Source of the DNA: Pomphorhynchus laevis
Taxonomy: Eukaryota; Acanthocephala; Palaeacanthocephala; Echinorhynchida; Pomphorhynchidae
Direction of reading: 5' to 3'
Assembly: GCA_012934845.2 (NCBI GenBank)
Contig: WNNJ02003024.1
Location: 62,001 to 126,000, forward strand
DNA: 64,000 nt
Below, in pieces: positions 9,906-21,295 of the stretch. Position 1 is the stretch's first letter; each line of letters starts with the position of its first letter. The notes below the pieces were generated by a model, which had not been told where the DNA came from, ran no database searches, and saw only the letters and a program-made list of their open reading frames with translations. The translations under genes and the position numbers were made by a program.

Positions 9906-11619
9906 AGTAATAATATTACACTAGTTGGATTAGAATAATCCTATACGTTAGTATATTCTATTTAGAATAGATTTAAGTCCTCTCTCGATATATTTTAAAT
10001 CCTCTAAGCAGATTAGAGGACATACGATGGTTTTAATTCTTATAGATCGCATATTTGAAAATATCCTTAAATTATAAAAATCTGAATAATAGAAAATGCT
10101 AAGGTTGAAATATTTATTTTTTATTTATATATAAAAAATACGTAGCCTCAGTAAGTGATCTGATTAGTACAATTCCATATTTTGCGTCGTCACAATTCTT
10201 TGATTTGAAATTAATAATTGAACAGAAAAAGAACTTTTCAATCTTTAATGTAATTATAATATTAAAAAAGATTGTACACATTCATAATACCCAATCCTAG
10301 TATGAATCTTTGAAATAAATGATCTTGCACAGTGAAAAAGATTATAAACTCCTCGACACGGTTTTAACATTTATACACTAATCAAATTGAGCTTTTAGCT
10401 TTGGTTTGAAACTGAACTTAGGGCCCGAGTTGAGCTTGAAAATTTATTTCAAACGCAACAATTTATTTCAAATTTATTTAAATATAAAGAGTATATAAAT
10501 TTTTATAGTAGAATTTATAAATAGAAAATTAGTAATCTACAGAGAATATTTCAAACCTTATGAGATAATAATATTGTGATAAATATATGTTCACATTTTA
10601 TATTCCAACTCAAGGGATAAGGTTCGCTAATATGCTTTGAACACTTTCATTCTCAAAAATTTGGTATTTACGTAATAATTTAAAACTTTGTTAAAATTAA
10701 TCGGTTAACCGATTAAATAACTTTTATCTTTAATGGCTTAAAATATATATGGATATATATTTTAACATGTATTTTATATATGGATAGATAGCACAATAGT
10801 TTCAACAATCAATATTCCAACAAACACCATAAACAAAGGGATATGTTAGTAAAGGATATTATTTATTTTATCCTCCCTTTGTTTAATCAGCATACAGAAT
10901 GAATGAGATAATCATTATTTTGAAACTGGCTATTTAATAATAGATCTATTTTAGCTTATTAATCAAATCAGATATTAATTTATTGGACAAAATTGAACAG
11001 ATAGCACAATAATTTGATAAATGAATATTCCAGCATATACCTTATAGTTAAGTGGCTAACTGATTCTGCAAATTTTATAATTCTTATAAATTAAAACTAA
11101 AGATAAATATTTGTAATTATTAAAACAAAAATAAACACTAAAACAATAGACGATTTTGTCAGTAAATATTTCTCAGAGTGTTTTACATTTCTTTCCGCTC
11201 TCAAATGTTTATATTGTAATTACAAAATTCACGTGCACTTCTTTTATTTCTCATATTAAAAAATTATATTTGATTTTACCTGTTTGAACCTGATCGTATC
11301 TTACTTTTTGTTATAACTTGAGCATATGATGAAATTTTATTGGCAGAACAGAATGTTTTCCGAATGAAAACATTCAAAACAGAATGTTTTTTTATAAAGT
11401 GCTGTTTCAGTGGCTGTTGTAAAAATCCCAAAATACAAATTACTCATTATCTTACTCATACTAATTATCATTTTATATTCTTGAATCATCATACTGGTGG
11501 TAACAGCTTGTTAGCAGCAATAAAATACAATCTAAACTACATTTAAAAAAATCTATAGTTGAAATTTAGTCAAACATTATCACTGCATATGACGAAATCG
11601 TATTTTTGTATAAGAAGAG
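9906..11619. other. AT-rich non-coding stretch with small repeats
   Basis: No convincing gene. A ~43-bp imperfect direct repeat (AGATAGCACAATA...AATATTCCA) occurs near 10787 and 10999. An 11-bp inverted repeat, AAACAAAGGGA/TCCCTTTGTTT, encloses about 10835-10885. Confidence 0.45.
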
Positions 11620-11705
11620 TCCCTGAAACACAGACCAAGACTTCTTAAGGCACCTTATCTATTGAATTCTTACCATAGCACGTTCTTATTGGGTCACCAT
11701 GTTGA
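11620..11705 (+). pseudogene. LINE-A 3' scrap
   Basis: GTCCCTGAAACA...CCAAGACTTCTTAAG...CTTACCATAGCACGTTCTTATTGG matches the 3' part of the old LINE-A fragment at 3722-3800 in the same order. Too short and decayed to translate. Confidence 0.5.
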
Positions 11706-11870
11706 GAAATAAAAGATACTTTACTCCACGACAAGCACAGGGAACTTTATAGCTACAACTTTGTAGAAATAAATAAATTTATAAAATCAAACAATAAAGA
11801 TATGATTTTGTGCTTATTTATTATCTATAATTATTGATTATTGTTATTTATAATTATTTATTTTATTTAT

Positions 11871-11917
11871 CTGGTTTAAAATATTATTCTAAAAAATATA
11901 TATTTCATCATTATTCT

Positions 11918-11957
<40 letters not shown>

Positions 11958-12532
11958 GTTCAAAATCCTTTATAAATATATTTGAAACTTATGAATTAAT
12001 TTAAACTTTATTTTCTAGCACGGAAGAATACAAAATAGATCAACGTTATTTACGACGCTTTAAAATTGTAACTGATTAACTCGCAATACTCGCCTTATTT
12101 TTTTATTCACGTAGGAAAAATTTTAATATGATAATTTAAAAATCATTGGTATAATCATTGGTATAATCATTGGCATAATCATGGTATATTTGCAGTACTA
12201 TTAGCAATAACTTATTTTATTTTAATTTTCCCTTATACTCACGGCCTAGACAAAAGATATGTCCTTCGACTATGGACTGTTTCTTTAATTCAAAAATTCA
12301 AGTTACTAGCGATTAATTTTCCAGATAATCCATAAAAATAGCAATGCCAGGTAATAGAACGTATTCTCCGTTGACCTTTATTGCATATCGGTATCATAAT
12401 TCTGTTTAGCAATTAATAGGAATCTTGCCCGACTTTACTGCAACGTAAAGAGTCCTCGTTAATTACTACATGCCTTTTATGACAAGACGTTTAAGAATTA
12501 AAGTCGAATATCATCAACACCAGCAGATTTCC
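11871..12532. repeat. Dispersed repeat 'PB', copy 2, with an (AT)n expansion
   Basis: Matches 7260-7908 almost base for base and in the same orientation. The main difference is a run of about 14 AT units at 11922-11954 where copy 1 has only a short ATATAT. Outside the shared block the flanks differ on both sides, so this is an inserted or duplicated unit. Confidence 0.75.
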
Positions 12533-14050
12533 CATTACGGAGTTTGTCCCACTTTTTAAAGTTAACACACATTTTCCGGATTAAGGAGGATCCTAAAATT
12601 CTCCTGTTAACAATCGAATTTTCATGCTGGTCAGCATAGCGTAATAAACAATTTGAGGTATATAGGTCAATGTGGAAAAGTGTTTCTCCACATTAACTTT
12701 TTTGGGTCGGAAAAAGAAACCAAATGAGAGCTTGCAGCTCTTATTTGGCATATGGTGCATATTAGCAGCCTCCACTACCTTATTTTACATCATAGTTGCC
12801 GTAAAAGCAGATTTATCTGTTGTATGATATATCTTACTGATGGTGTGGACATTTACTAATCAGTTGAATGATTCACTTCATGGCAAGTACCTAACGTTAA
12901 AGCTACAACTTTGTCAAAATAAATAAATTGTTTATTCTAAGTTAATATTAAGATCATAAACTACACAAAAGTTATCATTTTTCCCTGACTAAAACTCTCA
13001 GATACTTAAGTCTCTCCCACTTAATGCTAAACATCTCCATGATAAAGGACAAGCGACGACTTGCAAGTATTCGTTCACTTACCTACAGTTGCAATCTATT
13101 GATAACCTCGAACAGTTTACATTATAATCTATAAACAGATGTGGAATACCAGATTTAGAATAATGAAGAGAGGTAAATGCGACTATTTCTTAATCAAAGC
13201 GACTTAAATTCTTCATCAATTCTGGTCCCTTCCCCGCCAACAAAGTGACGTTTTACCTTTTTACAATAAAACCAGCTTATTTTAGAAATTTAGCATTTCT
13301 TGCTTTTTCCGTGCATATGAGTGGCACCCGACAATGTAAACTCTTCCGATCATTGGTGCGTTTGTCGTTGTTCTTCATTTTCATTTTCTTCTAATAGCTG
13401 TTCAATTTCGCCGTCGGTTGTTTGTTTGTTCAGTTACCTGTATTGCTTATATTCTTTGATAATCAATACCTCTATTACAAGTAAACCCTCCATATCCTTT
13501 CCCAGTTTTGTTTCGTTTAGTTTACAAGATCGGAGGGTCTGAAATGGTCTAGAAAGTGACTATGACTGATTCAAGCCGATTAGATAATTCGAATCCAAAA
13601 AAGCAGATTTGTTCAGATTATTTTACTAGAATATGAATTAACCTAACGACAAAAGCCAGTCATATCAAGACTATCACAAGACCGTATTCGAAAATAATTG
13701 ATAAGAATAAATAATAAATAACTGAATGATTTATACTTGCCCTAGGTCATTTCTTTTTGAGTATCAGAAAGAAACTCAGCCCCCTTAACAGGGGGCTGCC
13801 CTGCTTAAGGCGTTTGCAGGCTGGAACAAGATCTATAAAGATCTACCACCTTCACTCCACGCTCTATGCGACCTAGCTATTGGCCATTACCTGGTCTCTT
13901 AAACGTGATCACGTGAAGCAGTTTACATTTTAAAGTGTAAACACCTTGGGATGCAAACTTCTCCCTTTTTTAAGAATTAATAATTCATGCTTGTTTGAAA
14001 ATAAGAAAAAATAATAGTAAAGTCGTAACCAATAATACATAGTTTCAGTA
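12533..14050. other. Non-coding stretch, nothing recognised
   Basis: Short frames at 12593-12775 (minus) and 13321-13542 (plus) have no recognisable domain and biased composition, so I do not call them genes. A small CCCCCTTAACAGGGGG hairpin sits at about 13780-13796. Confidence 0.4.
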
Positions 14051-14051
14051 T

Positions 14052-14095
14052 TTCTAACAGAGGTGTATTTAATTATAAATACACCTCTGTTAGAA
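14052..14095. other. Perfect 20-bp hairpin with a 4-nt loop
   Basis: A 20-base arm starting TTCTAACAGAGGTG is followed by ATTA and the exact reverse complement ending CACCTCTGTTAGAA. The TCTGTTAG word also occurs in the MITE arms, so this may be a tiny foldback relic. Perfect pairing suggests recent origin or ongoing gene conversion between the arms. Confidence 0.8.
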
Positions 14096-14311
14096 GGTGT
14101 ATTTATAATTATAATAAAATAATATAATAAAATGTTATTTATTATTAGATATATATATTTATTTTTTATTATTAGATAATATATTTATTATTAGAATTAA
14201 ATATGTGCATTTAATTCTAATAATTTTTATTCAATTAGTGAGCACATTTATCCAGAAAGCCTTATTCTTAACAAAACCAATATTAATGATAAAGAAGGTG
14301 TATATCTAGAT

Positions 14312-14653
14312 ATGAACATTAAATTAACATTAACTAAAACTACTATTAATTTATATCGTAAAGATGACATATTTAAATTTACAAGAAACATATTTTTGCA
14401 TGAGCATTCATGCATACCATATAATATAAAATATAATACATTAAATAATGAAATTTTAAGAATTGCAATAATATGTAATGATGTTGACTTTCTTCAATAT
14501 CATTTAAATAATTTAATAGATGCATATTTTAAACTAGGTTACTATAAAAATAACATCAAGCAGAAAATAGTAAAATATATAAATCAACACAATAATATAA
14601 AGAATAAATTTAAACTCTTAAGTGGCAAATTTTTATGGATGGATAATAAATAA
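14312..14653 (+). pseudogene. Penelope-like RT C-terminal fragment
   Basis: A 113-codon frame resembling the end of a Penelope-type reverse transcriptase. It has an LYRKDDIF-like segment, then IPYNIKYNTLNNEILRIA (compare the conserved block ending in N-E-x-x-R-I-A), a leucine-rich stretch, and GYYKNNIKQKIVKYI, matching the G-Y-x-x-x-x-I helix near the RT end. The 5' RT core is absent. The matching GIY-YIG part follows at 15213 on the same strand, after about 560 bp of repeat. The copy is broken. Codon usage is extremely A/T-rich compared with the remnant at 1990-2880, which therefore belongs to a different subfamily. Confidence 0.6.
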
Positions 14654-14689
14654 TATACTTTGCATTAGAATAAGATACTAGATAGTTAT

Positions 14690-15160
14690 TTCAGAGGAAA
14701 TACATCATTAGCATGTATTTGGCCCCGCTGCTATGTTGGGTAGAGGAGTTAGGGGCCGAAACCTGATAGCATAGCAGTTCCTCCTGATGACCTCTAATTC
14801 TTATTCTGATACAACGTCTGTTATTTATTAGTCAATTCATAAAAATGACGTTTATTTTAAATTTTATTTTTTATTTTTATTTTTATTTTTATTTTTTAAC
14901 TTGATTTAAATTATAGAAAATCTAAAAACAATTATTAATTTTATTATTTAATTATTAAATTTTGATTTAGCATTATTATGTTTTGTTTATTTTATAATTA
15001 TATAACAATACGTAGACTCAGTTAGCTGATTTAATTTATTCAAATTATGTTAAGATTATGTTTAAATAATCTTATTTAACTAAATAATTATTTAAATAAT
15101 TTTATTTAACTATTTAAATAATTTTATTTAACTTATTACTTGTATAGTTATAGTTTGACT
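14690..15160. repeat. Dispersed AT-rich repeat 'PA', copy 2
   Basis: Ordered blocks shared with 6755-7170 (CATAGCAGTTC, ATGACCTCT, ACGTCTGTTATTTATTAGTC, TAGACTCAGTTAGCTGATTT). It sits exactly between the RT-like and GIY-YIG-like parts of the Penelope-like remnant, where an intact element has continuous coding sequence. Its first 80 bases, absent from the other copies, hold the crossing-helix region. Confidence 0.55.
14721..14796 (+). other. Three mutually crossing helices (possible structured RNA)
   Basis: Three perfect complementary pairs are interleaved a-b-c-a'-b'-c'. a GGCCCC (14721-14726) pairs with a' GGGGCC (14752-14757). b CTGCTATG (14728-14735) pairs with b' CATAGCAG (14770-14777). 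c TAGAGG (14741-14746) pairs with c' CCTCTA (14791-14796). GAAAC follows a' and CTGATGA precedes c'. These resemble hammerhead core words, but the order and stem geometry do not fit a hammerhead. A nested-pseudoknot fold of the HDV type is conceivable because helices a and b cross, but I see no room for a normal P4. Confidence 0.4.
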
Positions 15161-15212
15161 CGATCTGTCGTTTTTATACAACACATTTTTATTGTTAGCA
15201 TTACAAACCGCA

Positions 15213-15711
15213 GGTGTAGTGTATCTAATACATTGTGCATGTGGATTGCAATATATAGGAAAAAACATATCAAATGTTAAAAACTAGGTTTAGGCAACAC
15301 ATATATAATATACAGCATAATAGTCAAACTATATTTCATATGCATATGAGATTAATAGGACATGATATTAAAAACTGTAAATTATTTATTTTAGAACATA
15401 TTATCGAAGAAAACATTTCAATATTAAATCAAAAACTATTAGAAAAAGAAGATTTTTGGATTAAAACGCTTAATTCCATGTACCCATTAGGATTGAATGA
15501 CGTGGTACAAGGAATTGGCAGAAGTAGTATAGTACATAATAAACAACTATATTATAATAATCCGGTTAAACGCAAACCAAAAAGTCATTGTGATAAAAGG
15601 AATAGGAAAAATAGAGTTATTATTAATATATTGTACTTTTATTTTAATATTTTTGGATTTAATATCTATTGTTTAATCTTAAAACAGATTTATTGTGGTA
15701 TATTAGATTGA
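15213..15711 (+). pseudogene. Penelope-like GIY-YIG endonuclease domain
   Basis: GVVYLIHCACGLQYIGKN (the GIY-YIG core with a Cys-x-Cys) is followed in a shifted frame by LKTRFRQHIYNIQ, whose Arg is the usual second catalytic position. Later comes LEKEDFWIKTLNSMYPLGLND, matching the E-x-x-W-I-x-x-L-x-x-x-x-P-x-G-L-N-D end of Penelope-type and related GIY-YIG domains. A basic tail follows. In an intact element this nuclease nicks the target for reverse transcription. Here the domain is broken and separated from its RT. Confidence 0.65.
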
Positions 15712-16081
15712 ATAAATAATCAGTTTATAGGTCATTTTGTGAAGAGCAATTAGTTGTTAAATAATTATTTTCATTTTACAGTAACGTTCATTTTAGTTAA
15801 TAGTAAACTTTATCTGAATTTTTTAATTTTAATTTTGATTTAATTTTAATTTTATTCAATAAACGACAAAAGTATAAGCTTTCGACATTGATATAACTAT
15901 GTCAATGGTGAAGGTAGTAAAAATATTATATTTAATATTAATATATAATATTAATATTATATATTATATATTATATATTTTAATAATTTAAATAGTAAAT
16001 GGTAATTGTTTGTTAGATTGTAACGTTCATTTTAGTTAATTGTTTATTAGATGTCTATTATATTTAACATATAATTATAAA

Positions 16082-16305
16082 TAATTATAGGAGCTAGATC
16101 AAAGAAAAGAAGAAATTATTTTTGGTATTTCGCTAACTTCTATTAGTATCTTCAGAAAATTACATTTTAGTAACTACTTTCAGAAACTTTTCTGAAGATG
16201 CTAACAGAAGTTAGCGAAATATCAAAAATAATTTCTTCTTTTCTTTATTCCATCTCCAATAATTATTTATTAATAATGGATCAGTACCAACTATTTAAAA
16301 TTAGA
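16082..16305. mobile_element. Foldback MITE, compact copy 1
   Basis: Arms of about 80 bp face each other. TATAGGAGCTAGATCAAAG through TTCGCTAACTTCTATTAG is inverted as CTAACAGAAGTTAGCGAAA through ATCTCCAATAATTA, with a ~25-nt centre. No coding capacity. The ends lie in AATAATTA-like target sequence. The right flank is shared with the array element at 8440-9905. Confidence 0.8.
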
Positions 16306-16437
16306 GTTAAATACACATCTAGCTTGAAAAAGATGAATATAAATAATAAAATAGATAATTAACATATAATTATAACATATAATATATAATTATATAATAT
16401 ATTAACATATAATTATAAATAATTAGTAATTATAAAT

Positions 16438-16640
16438 AATTATAGGAGCTAGATCAAAGAAAATAAGAAATTATTTTTGGTATTTCGCTAACTTCTGTTA
16501 GTATCTTCAGAAAATTACCTGAAGATGACATGTTATTTGCTGAAGATGAAAATTATCTGTAATTTTCTGAAGATGCTAACAGAAGTTAGCGGAATATCAA
16601 AAATAATTTCATTTTTTCTTTGATCTAGCTCCAATAATTA
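16438..16640. mobile_element. Foldback MITE, compact copy 2
   Basis: Same arms as copy 1 (TATAGGAGCTAGATCAAAG ... TTTGATCTAGCTCCAATAATTA) in the same orientation, about 170 bp downstream. The centre is different and contains three GAAGATGA-like words. The arms match each other closely, pointing to a fairly recent insertion or to arm-to-arm gene conversion. Confidence 0.8.
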
Positions 16641-17640
16641 TTTATTATTTATAGAAATGACTTTATAGATATTATAAATGCTTTATTAATATGAAAACAA
16701 AATTCTGATAATTTTTTGACCAAAATTTAATTTTTCCGATAACGTGAAAAGATCGTTAATGAATATTTTACCTTTTTTCAAATAAAAACATTGAATTGTT
16801 TCTCATTTCTTTAATTTAAAAATTTGAGATTAATATCAATCGACTAATAATTTTTAATTAAGACTTACGCAATGTTTTCTCGACCAAGAATTCACAAGCA
16901 TTCAATATATTTGGTAAAATACTTGAGTTTTAAATCACAGCAGACAAGTGAGATCCGATTAATTTAGTAAAAATCTCAAGAAAAAATTACACAATTACGT
17001 CTTAACGTGCGACGCATATTTTTCAAACTTAAACTAAAACGTTCGTGCGCATGAAAGCACCACTAAATTAAATCATAAATACTGTAAATATTTAAGCGCA
17101 ATGTTTTAACCTACAGTTCATTACAACATCGCATTTTAAGATCACATATAAATTTTTCTCGATTTTGTTAAAAAAATTTCAATAGTCAGAATTTATAAAA
17201 GGATAGTAAATTTCAAAATTAGTAAAAATTAGATAAAATTAGTAAATTTCAAAATTTTAAGTAAAATTTGAACAAGCTTTTACCACAGAATAAACATTGA
17301 ACTGAACATTAAAATTTTAATGATTTAAATTTTAATGATTTAAATTTTAATGATTTAAATTTTAATTTTAATTTTTTCGAATGTCTGAAAAGATTTTAAG
17401 ACGGATGGTCTTAAAATCTGATATTTTCTAAAATCACAAGTTCGATTTTCTGCTATCTACTTTAAAATTTAATTATAGCTTAAGGTGAAATATTATTTTA
17501 TACTTTTTAATTATTTTAAATTTATAATTTTTAAAAAATTATTATAAATTTTACTATTTTATGTTTTCAGTGTTATTTTATTATACTGAGAATAAATTTC
17601 CAACATTTGTACTGCTGTCTTGATAACTTCATGCCGGGCC
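16641..17640. other. AT-rich non-coding stretch
   Basis: No gene seen. A 15-bp unit, TTTTAATGATTTAAA, is repeated about four times at 17312-17370. Confidence 0.45.
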
Positions 17641-17649
17641 GACATAGAT

Positions 17650-18290
17650 ACAGAAATATCTACCCTCCTCCGCTCATGCTCCCCATTATGCATGCTGTAT
17701 TTCCTCGCTGAACGGCTACGCTGATCCGTTGGAACAGGAAATCAAGGGCTCGGGGTTTGGAAGTTGCGCGGATTAATCGTGTTCCGAGTTCATTAAGGAA
17801 CGTGAGAGACACTGGTCCGATCGCTCTTGTGCTCTCAATTGCCACTAGTATGAACATATATTGGCGGATGTCAATGCTAGCATATTTGTAAACTTTCTTA
17901 GTTTCTGCGTTCTTTGCCACACTAGCCGCGCTAATACCGAACTGCTAAGGTTGCTGGGTGCTGTGGTATCTACACAAGTGAAGTCCCACAGTAGCAGTCT
18001 ACCTGACGACCAGGGAAATAAGAGTTCCACCGTCAGATCGTCTGCCGTCAACCCTGCAGGCTCCAAACGCGAAGGGAAGCCAGCGGACATCAATGCTTTC
18101 TTTAATATAAAATTGTAAATTAACAAGTTTTTCCTTCATGTTAAATATAAGGTCGAAAATGTGCAACGAGAAAGCGTGTGTCGGAAGTTCAAAGAACTCT
18201 ACTATCACAGCAAAATTCAACGAAAATGAGCTAGTAATGGACAGTTCATCTAACAAAGATAAGTTATCTTCAACCAAAATGGAGTCTGTG
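17650..18290 (-). pseudogene. LINE-E fragment, C-terminal region with PD-D/E-x-K-like nuclease
   Basis: Several minus-strand frames together carry a pattern common in metazoan LINEs thought to carry a restriction-like endonuclease. It runs SAGFPSRLEPAGL, then PWSSGRLLLWDFTCVDTTAPSNL (split WSSGRLLLWDFTC / VDTTAPSNL), then ARLVWQRTQKLRKF, VAIESTRAIGPVSLTFLNELG and ISVAVQRGNTACIMGSM. The W-D-F-T-C-V-D-T segment lies where the nuclease core strand is expected. At least two frame changes make it a relic. The RT part is missing here, and a candidate N-terminal RT piece is at 7930-8165. Confidence 0.6.
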
Positions 18291-18419
18291 AGTAACGATT
18301 TTTGTTTGCATGTTGACGGGGTACTACCCCCGTCCCTAAACTACTGAATCTTTGTGTGGTAAATATACTTAAACCAATGGAAAAGCACAATTATTTCAAA
18401 ATATTCTTGAAAACTTTCG

Positions 18420-21295
18420 TAAATATACATGAGATTATACATTGATACATGAGATATACATTGATTAGCTCCATGGAGGAGCTAATCAAGAATTTGGTTA
18501 ATTCATTCCTCGGGACGCCAGTTGTTCCTGCAACTCCACCAATTCCAGCAACTAAGAAGAGGGGGCTTCGGCCCCTAAAGTTCCACCCTTGAAAATGGGT
18601 AAGCTTCTCAAGGGCAGGTCTCAAATGGGAAATCTCGTGGTAAGGGGGTAAACCCCTTATACCTGGCTCAATCTAGGTTGACAGTTCCCAATCCAACTAA
18701 TTCATCACAATGGTGAGTAAGCCCGAGTCTTTTTCACTGAATATTATTCAGTGGAATTCGGGAGGTGCTTCTGCCCTTAGACTTTTAACTGGTTGAGACG
18801 CAGATGTTATAGTCCTTCAGGAGATGCGGCCTATCCGTATCCCCCAGGACATTACTCGATTTATCCCTAAGCACATTTATACCCACTATACTCCGTATAT
18901 AACCCCTCCTCACTCCTCTTCATCTCAAGGACTCTTGACCTTAGTTAAATGCTCCTTAAGATCCTCCCTCATTTTAAACTACTCGTGTCCAGCCTTGTCT
19001 TGTTTAGTAGTATCACTCGTCAAGAACGGTAAGCGCCTAAGTCTAGCCAACGTCTATATTCGTCCAGGAGAGATTCACAAGAACCGTGTCCTCCTGGATG
19101 GGATAATTGACGGCGGCTATGACATGGTACTAGGTGACTTTAACGACAGAACTGGTCGTTGGATTAATGCAGCACTTCGCAGATCCAGGAACGGTTATCT
19201 TATACATAAACCACCGTCACCCACCTTTCATTGCACATCAACTAATTCACTCCTATACATATTATTGCTACACGAGAAGTGGTTGCTTAAACCCTTCTGC
19301 ACGGAGCAATCGCGGCAACATCTGTCCACCTCCCATGACCTGATTCGTTGGCGGATAGAATAGGATTCCCTGCTTCGTAGAAGATTCCACTTTGATCCCA
19401 ACAGGGTGGCTTTCTTTCGAGCAGCAATCCAACGCTTCCCCCGAATTGGCAATGAGAGTTTATCCGGATTTAATTCTTATCTCTCTTCGCCAGCCACCGC
19501 GTTTTTATCGACTACCTATAAAGGTCGCATTTTCAGCCCCACTCCGACAAAACTCAAGGTCCTAGCTAAACTGCTGCATCTCTCTGACCTTTCTCCTTCC
19601 GCTAAACGGACGCTCTCGAATGAATACTGGCGTACCAGATACTGGTTCCAGCTGAGTAAGGATAAGACGAACATTGCTCGTCTTAACCCTTCTCAGTCTT
19701 CCTTCTGGAAGATATTTAGGAGAGAGAAGTTTGTTTGCTGGAGAGATAGAGCATCTGGGTAGATTGGTATTATAGGCCTAGACAGAGTCTTGGAGGAGTC
19801 ACTATCCCTACATAATTATGGAGCCACTCAATCACCGCAACCAATCCCGCCTTGGGGAGACTTCAGGAGTAGAGATGTATCTGTTCCGGATATACTCAAT
19901 GCCTGGGGGCCTCTTCCGGGCCCTCCAAAACCGTCGATCCACTCTCTTCTCGTGTCCGTCAGCTTTTAACAGCCGAACAAAGAAGGGAGGTGGCCTCACA
20001 ATGCAATTAGCCACCCCATCCGATGTGGCCAGCATCAACATTAGTAGAAGAATTTTTATTCCTAAAAAATATCCGGTCCTATGTCCTAAAGACCTGCGGC
20101 CCATCTCGATTCAAAACTCCCTCGTATCCATCTACGAAAAAGCGCTTGCTCGTAGAATCTGCGATCATTTAAGTAGGCGTAATTTAATTCCACCTAGGTT
20201 CTATGGGTTCGTCAAAGGTCGCTCGGTCCATTCAGCAGTAGGTGAAATGCATCAGTTCTGTCGGGAGAATAGCCATCAACTTGCTGTGGCTGTTTTCCTT
20301 GACTTTTCTGCTGCATTTGACCGCATCTCCATACCTTTTATTATCTCTTCTCTCAGGTCCCTCGCGCTGCCTGCGAGAATTGTTAACAGGGTGGAGATAC
20401 TGTTGTACACCAAGCGATTTTACTACGAAGACGACCCTGATGCGCGTCAGTTCTACCCTATTACGGGTGTGCCTCAAGGTTCCCCTCTTTCTCCTATCCT
20501 GTATCTTGCTGCTTCCATAAATCTTTTCAAAATATTTAAACGCGATCAACGTCTAGTGGTGTACGCTGATGACACCACAGCCCTGTTCTCTGGACGCAGG
20601 TGTAAGGACGTAGTCTCTAACATCAGCCGTTTCTTTTGAAAGATTAAAAGACCATTTACCCATATCCAATCTTGTTCTAAACTCCACCAAATCGCAGGTG
20701 GTTGTCTTTCATGGCTCCCCTGCGACGAAGCAAAAACTTAAGAGACTAGTACTCTCTGCTCTAGCCTCCATTTTTGCCTCTGATCCACTCCCTACCTTCA
20801 CAAGTCGAGTAAAATACCTGGGGTTCACCGTTTCGGTGAACTGGTCGGCGAAAGCTGACCTGGATAGACTAAAACGTATCCTGAAGAGAGCTAATTGGGC
20901 TCTGAAACGGGCCCAGCATCTGTCGGTGAATGGGAAAACTCAGGTGCGCCTCTGGGGCACCTGAACTATCTCGCAATTAGTCTTTTTCTCTAAAGGACGT
21001 CCCCCAGAGCAAAGACTAAGGTTTTTTTAAGCTCCTTGTCTCTCGCTTACCCAACATAGTCCGCGCCAACTGGTCTCTTCGGGGGGTGAAAGACCCCGGG
21101 TGGTTCAGTCGGAGAGCGGCGTGTTGGATTGGTTGGAGGGCTCAGATCCCACTGGATTTGAGACCTTAATGGGTTGGAGAAGACGGATGAAGATTGTGAA
21201 GATTTTCAAATAACGTTTGGTTCTTGTGACTGAATTTAACCTGTTTATTTATTTAACCTGTTTTTCTTATATATTAATAAAATCTTTATTATTAT
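18420..21295 (+). mobile_element. LINE-A copy 3, nearly complete ORF2, 5' truncated in ORF1
   Basis: Begins in the last part of ORF1 (KKRGLRPLKFHP, compare KKRGLRPEQSHP at 35260-35300). It has an untranslated gap, ORF2 from 18712 and a 3' UTR ending near 21295 in AATAAAATCTTTATTATTATG. The same element is complete at 32514-36390. The 5' truncation is typical of target-primed reverse transcription. A short direct repeat (TACATGAGAT...ATACATTGA) lies at the 5' edge, 18425-18470. Confidence 0.75.
18712..21165 (+). pseudogene. LINE-A ORF2: APE endonuclease and reverse transcriptase, interrupted
   Basis: The start MVSKPESFSLNIIQWNSGG matches the first APE motif. LANVYIRPGE and MVLGDFNDRTGRW contain the catalytic G-D-F-N motif. 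The RT follows: LCPKDLRPISIQN, FVKGRSVHSA, VFLDFSAAFDRISIPF, GVPQGSPLSPILY and VVYADDT, then the thumb VKYLGFTVSVNW. The end matches the conserved LINE-A C-terminus. Several stops and frame changes (for example TGA in place of a Trp or Arg codon after RLLTG, and a stop after the RIE of HDLIRWRIE) kill it. Its product would nick DNA and copy the LINE RNA. Similarity to the copies at 4502 and 32650 is high throughout. Confidence 0.75.

Noticed and set aside
12593-12775. 60-codon minus-strand frame
   Set aside because: No domain, no conservation visible, ordinary length for chance frames.
13321-13542. 73-codon Ser/Phe-rich frame
   Set aside because: Low complexity, no start context or neighbour support; probably chance.
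14721-14800. Hammerhead ribozyme
   Set aside because: CTGATGA and GAAAC are present, but GAAAC lies upstream of CTGATGA and is not next to the strand that pairs with the bases after CTGATGA; the three hammerhead stems cannot be formed around them.
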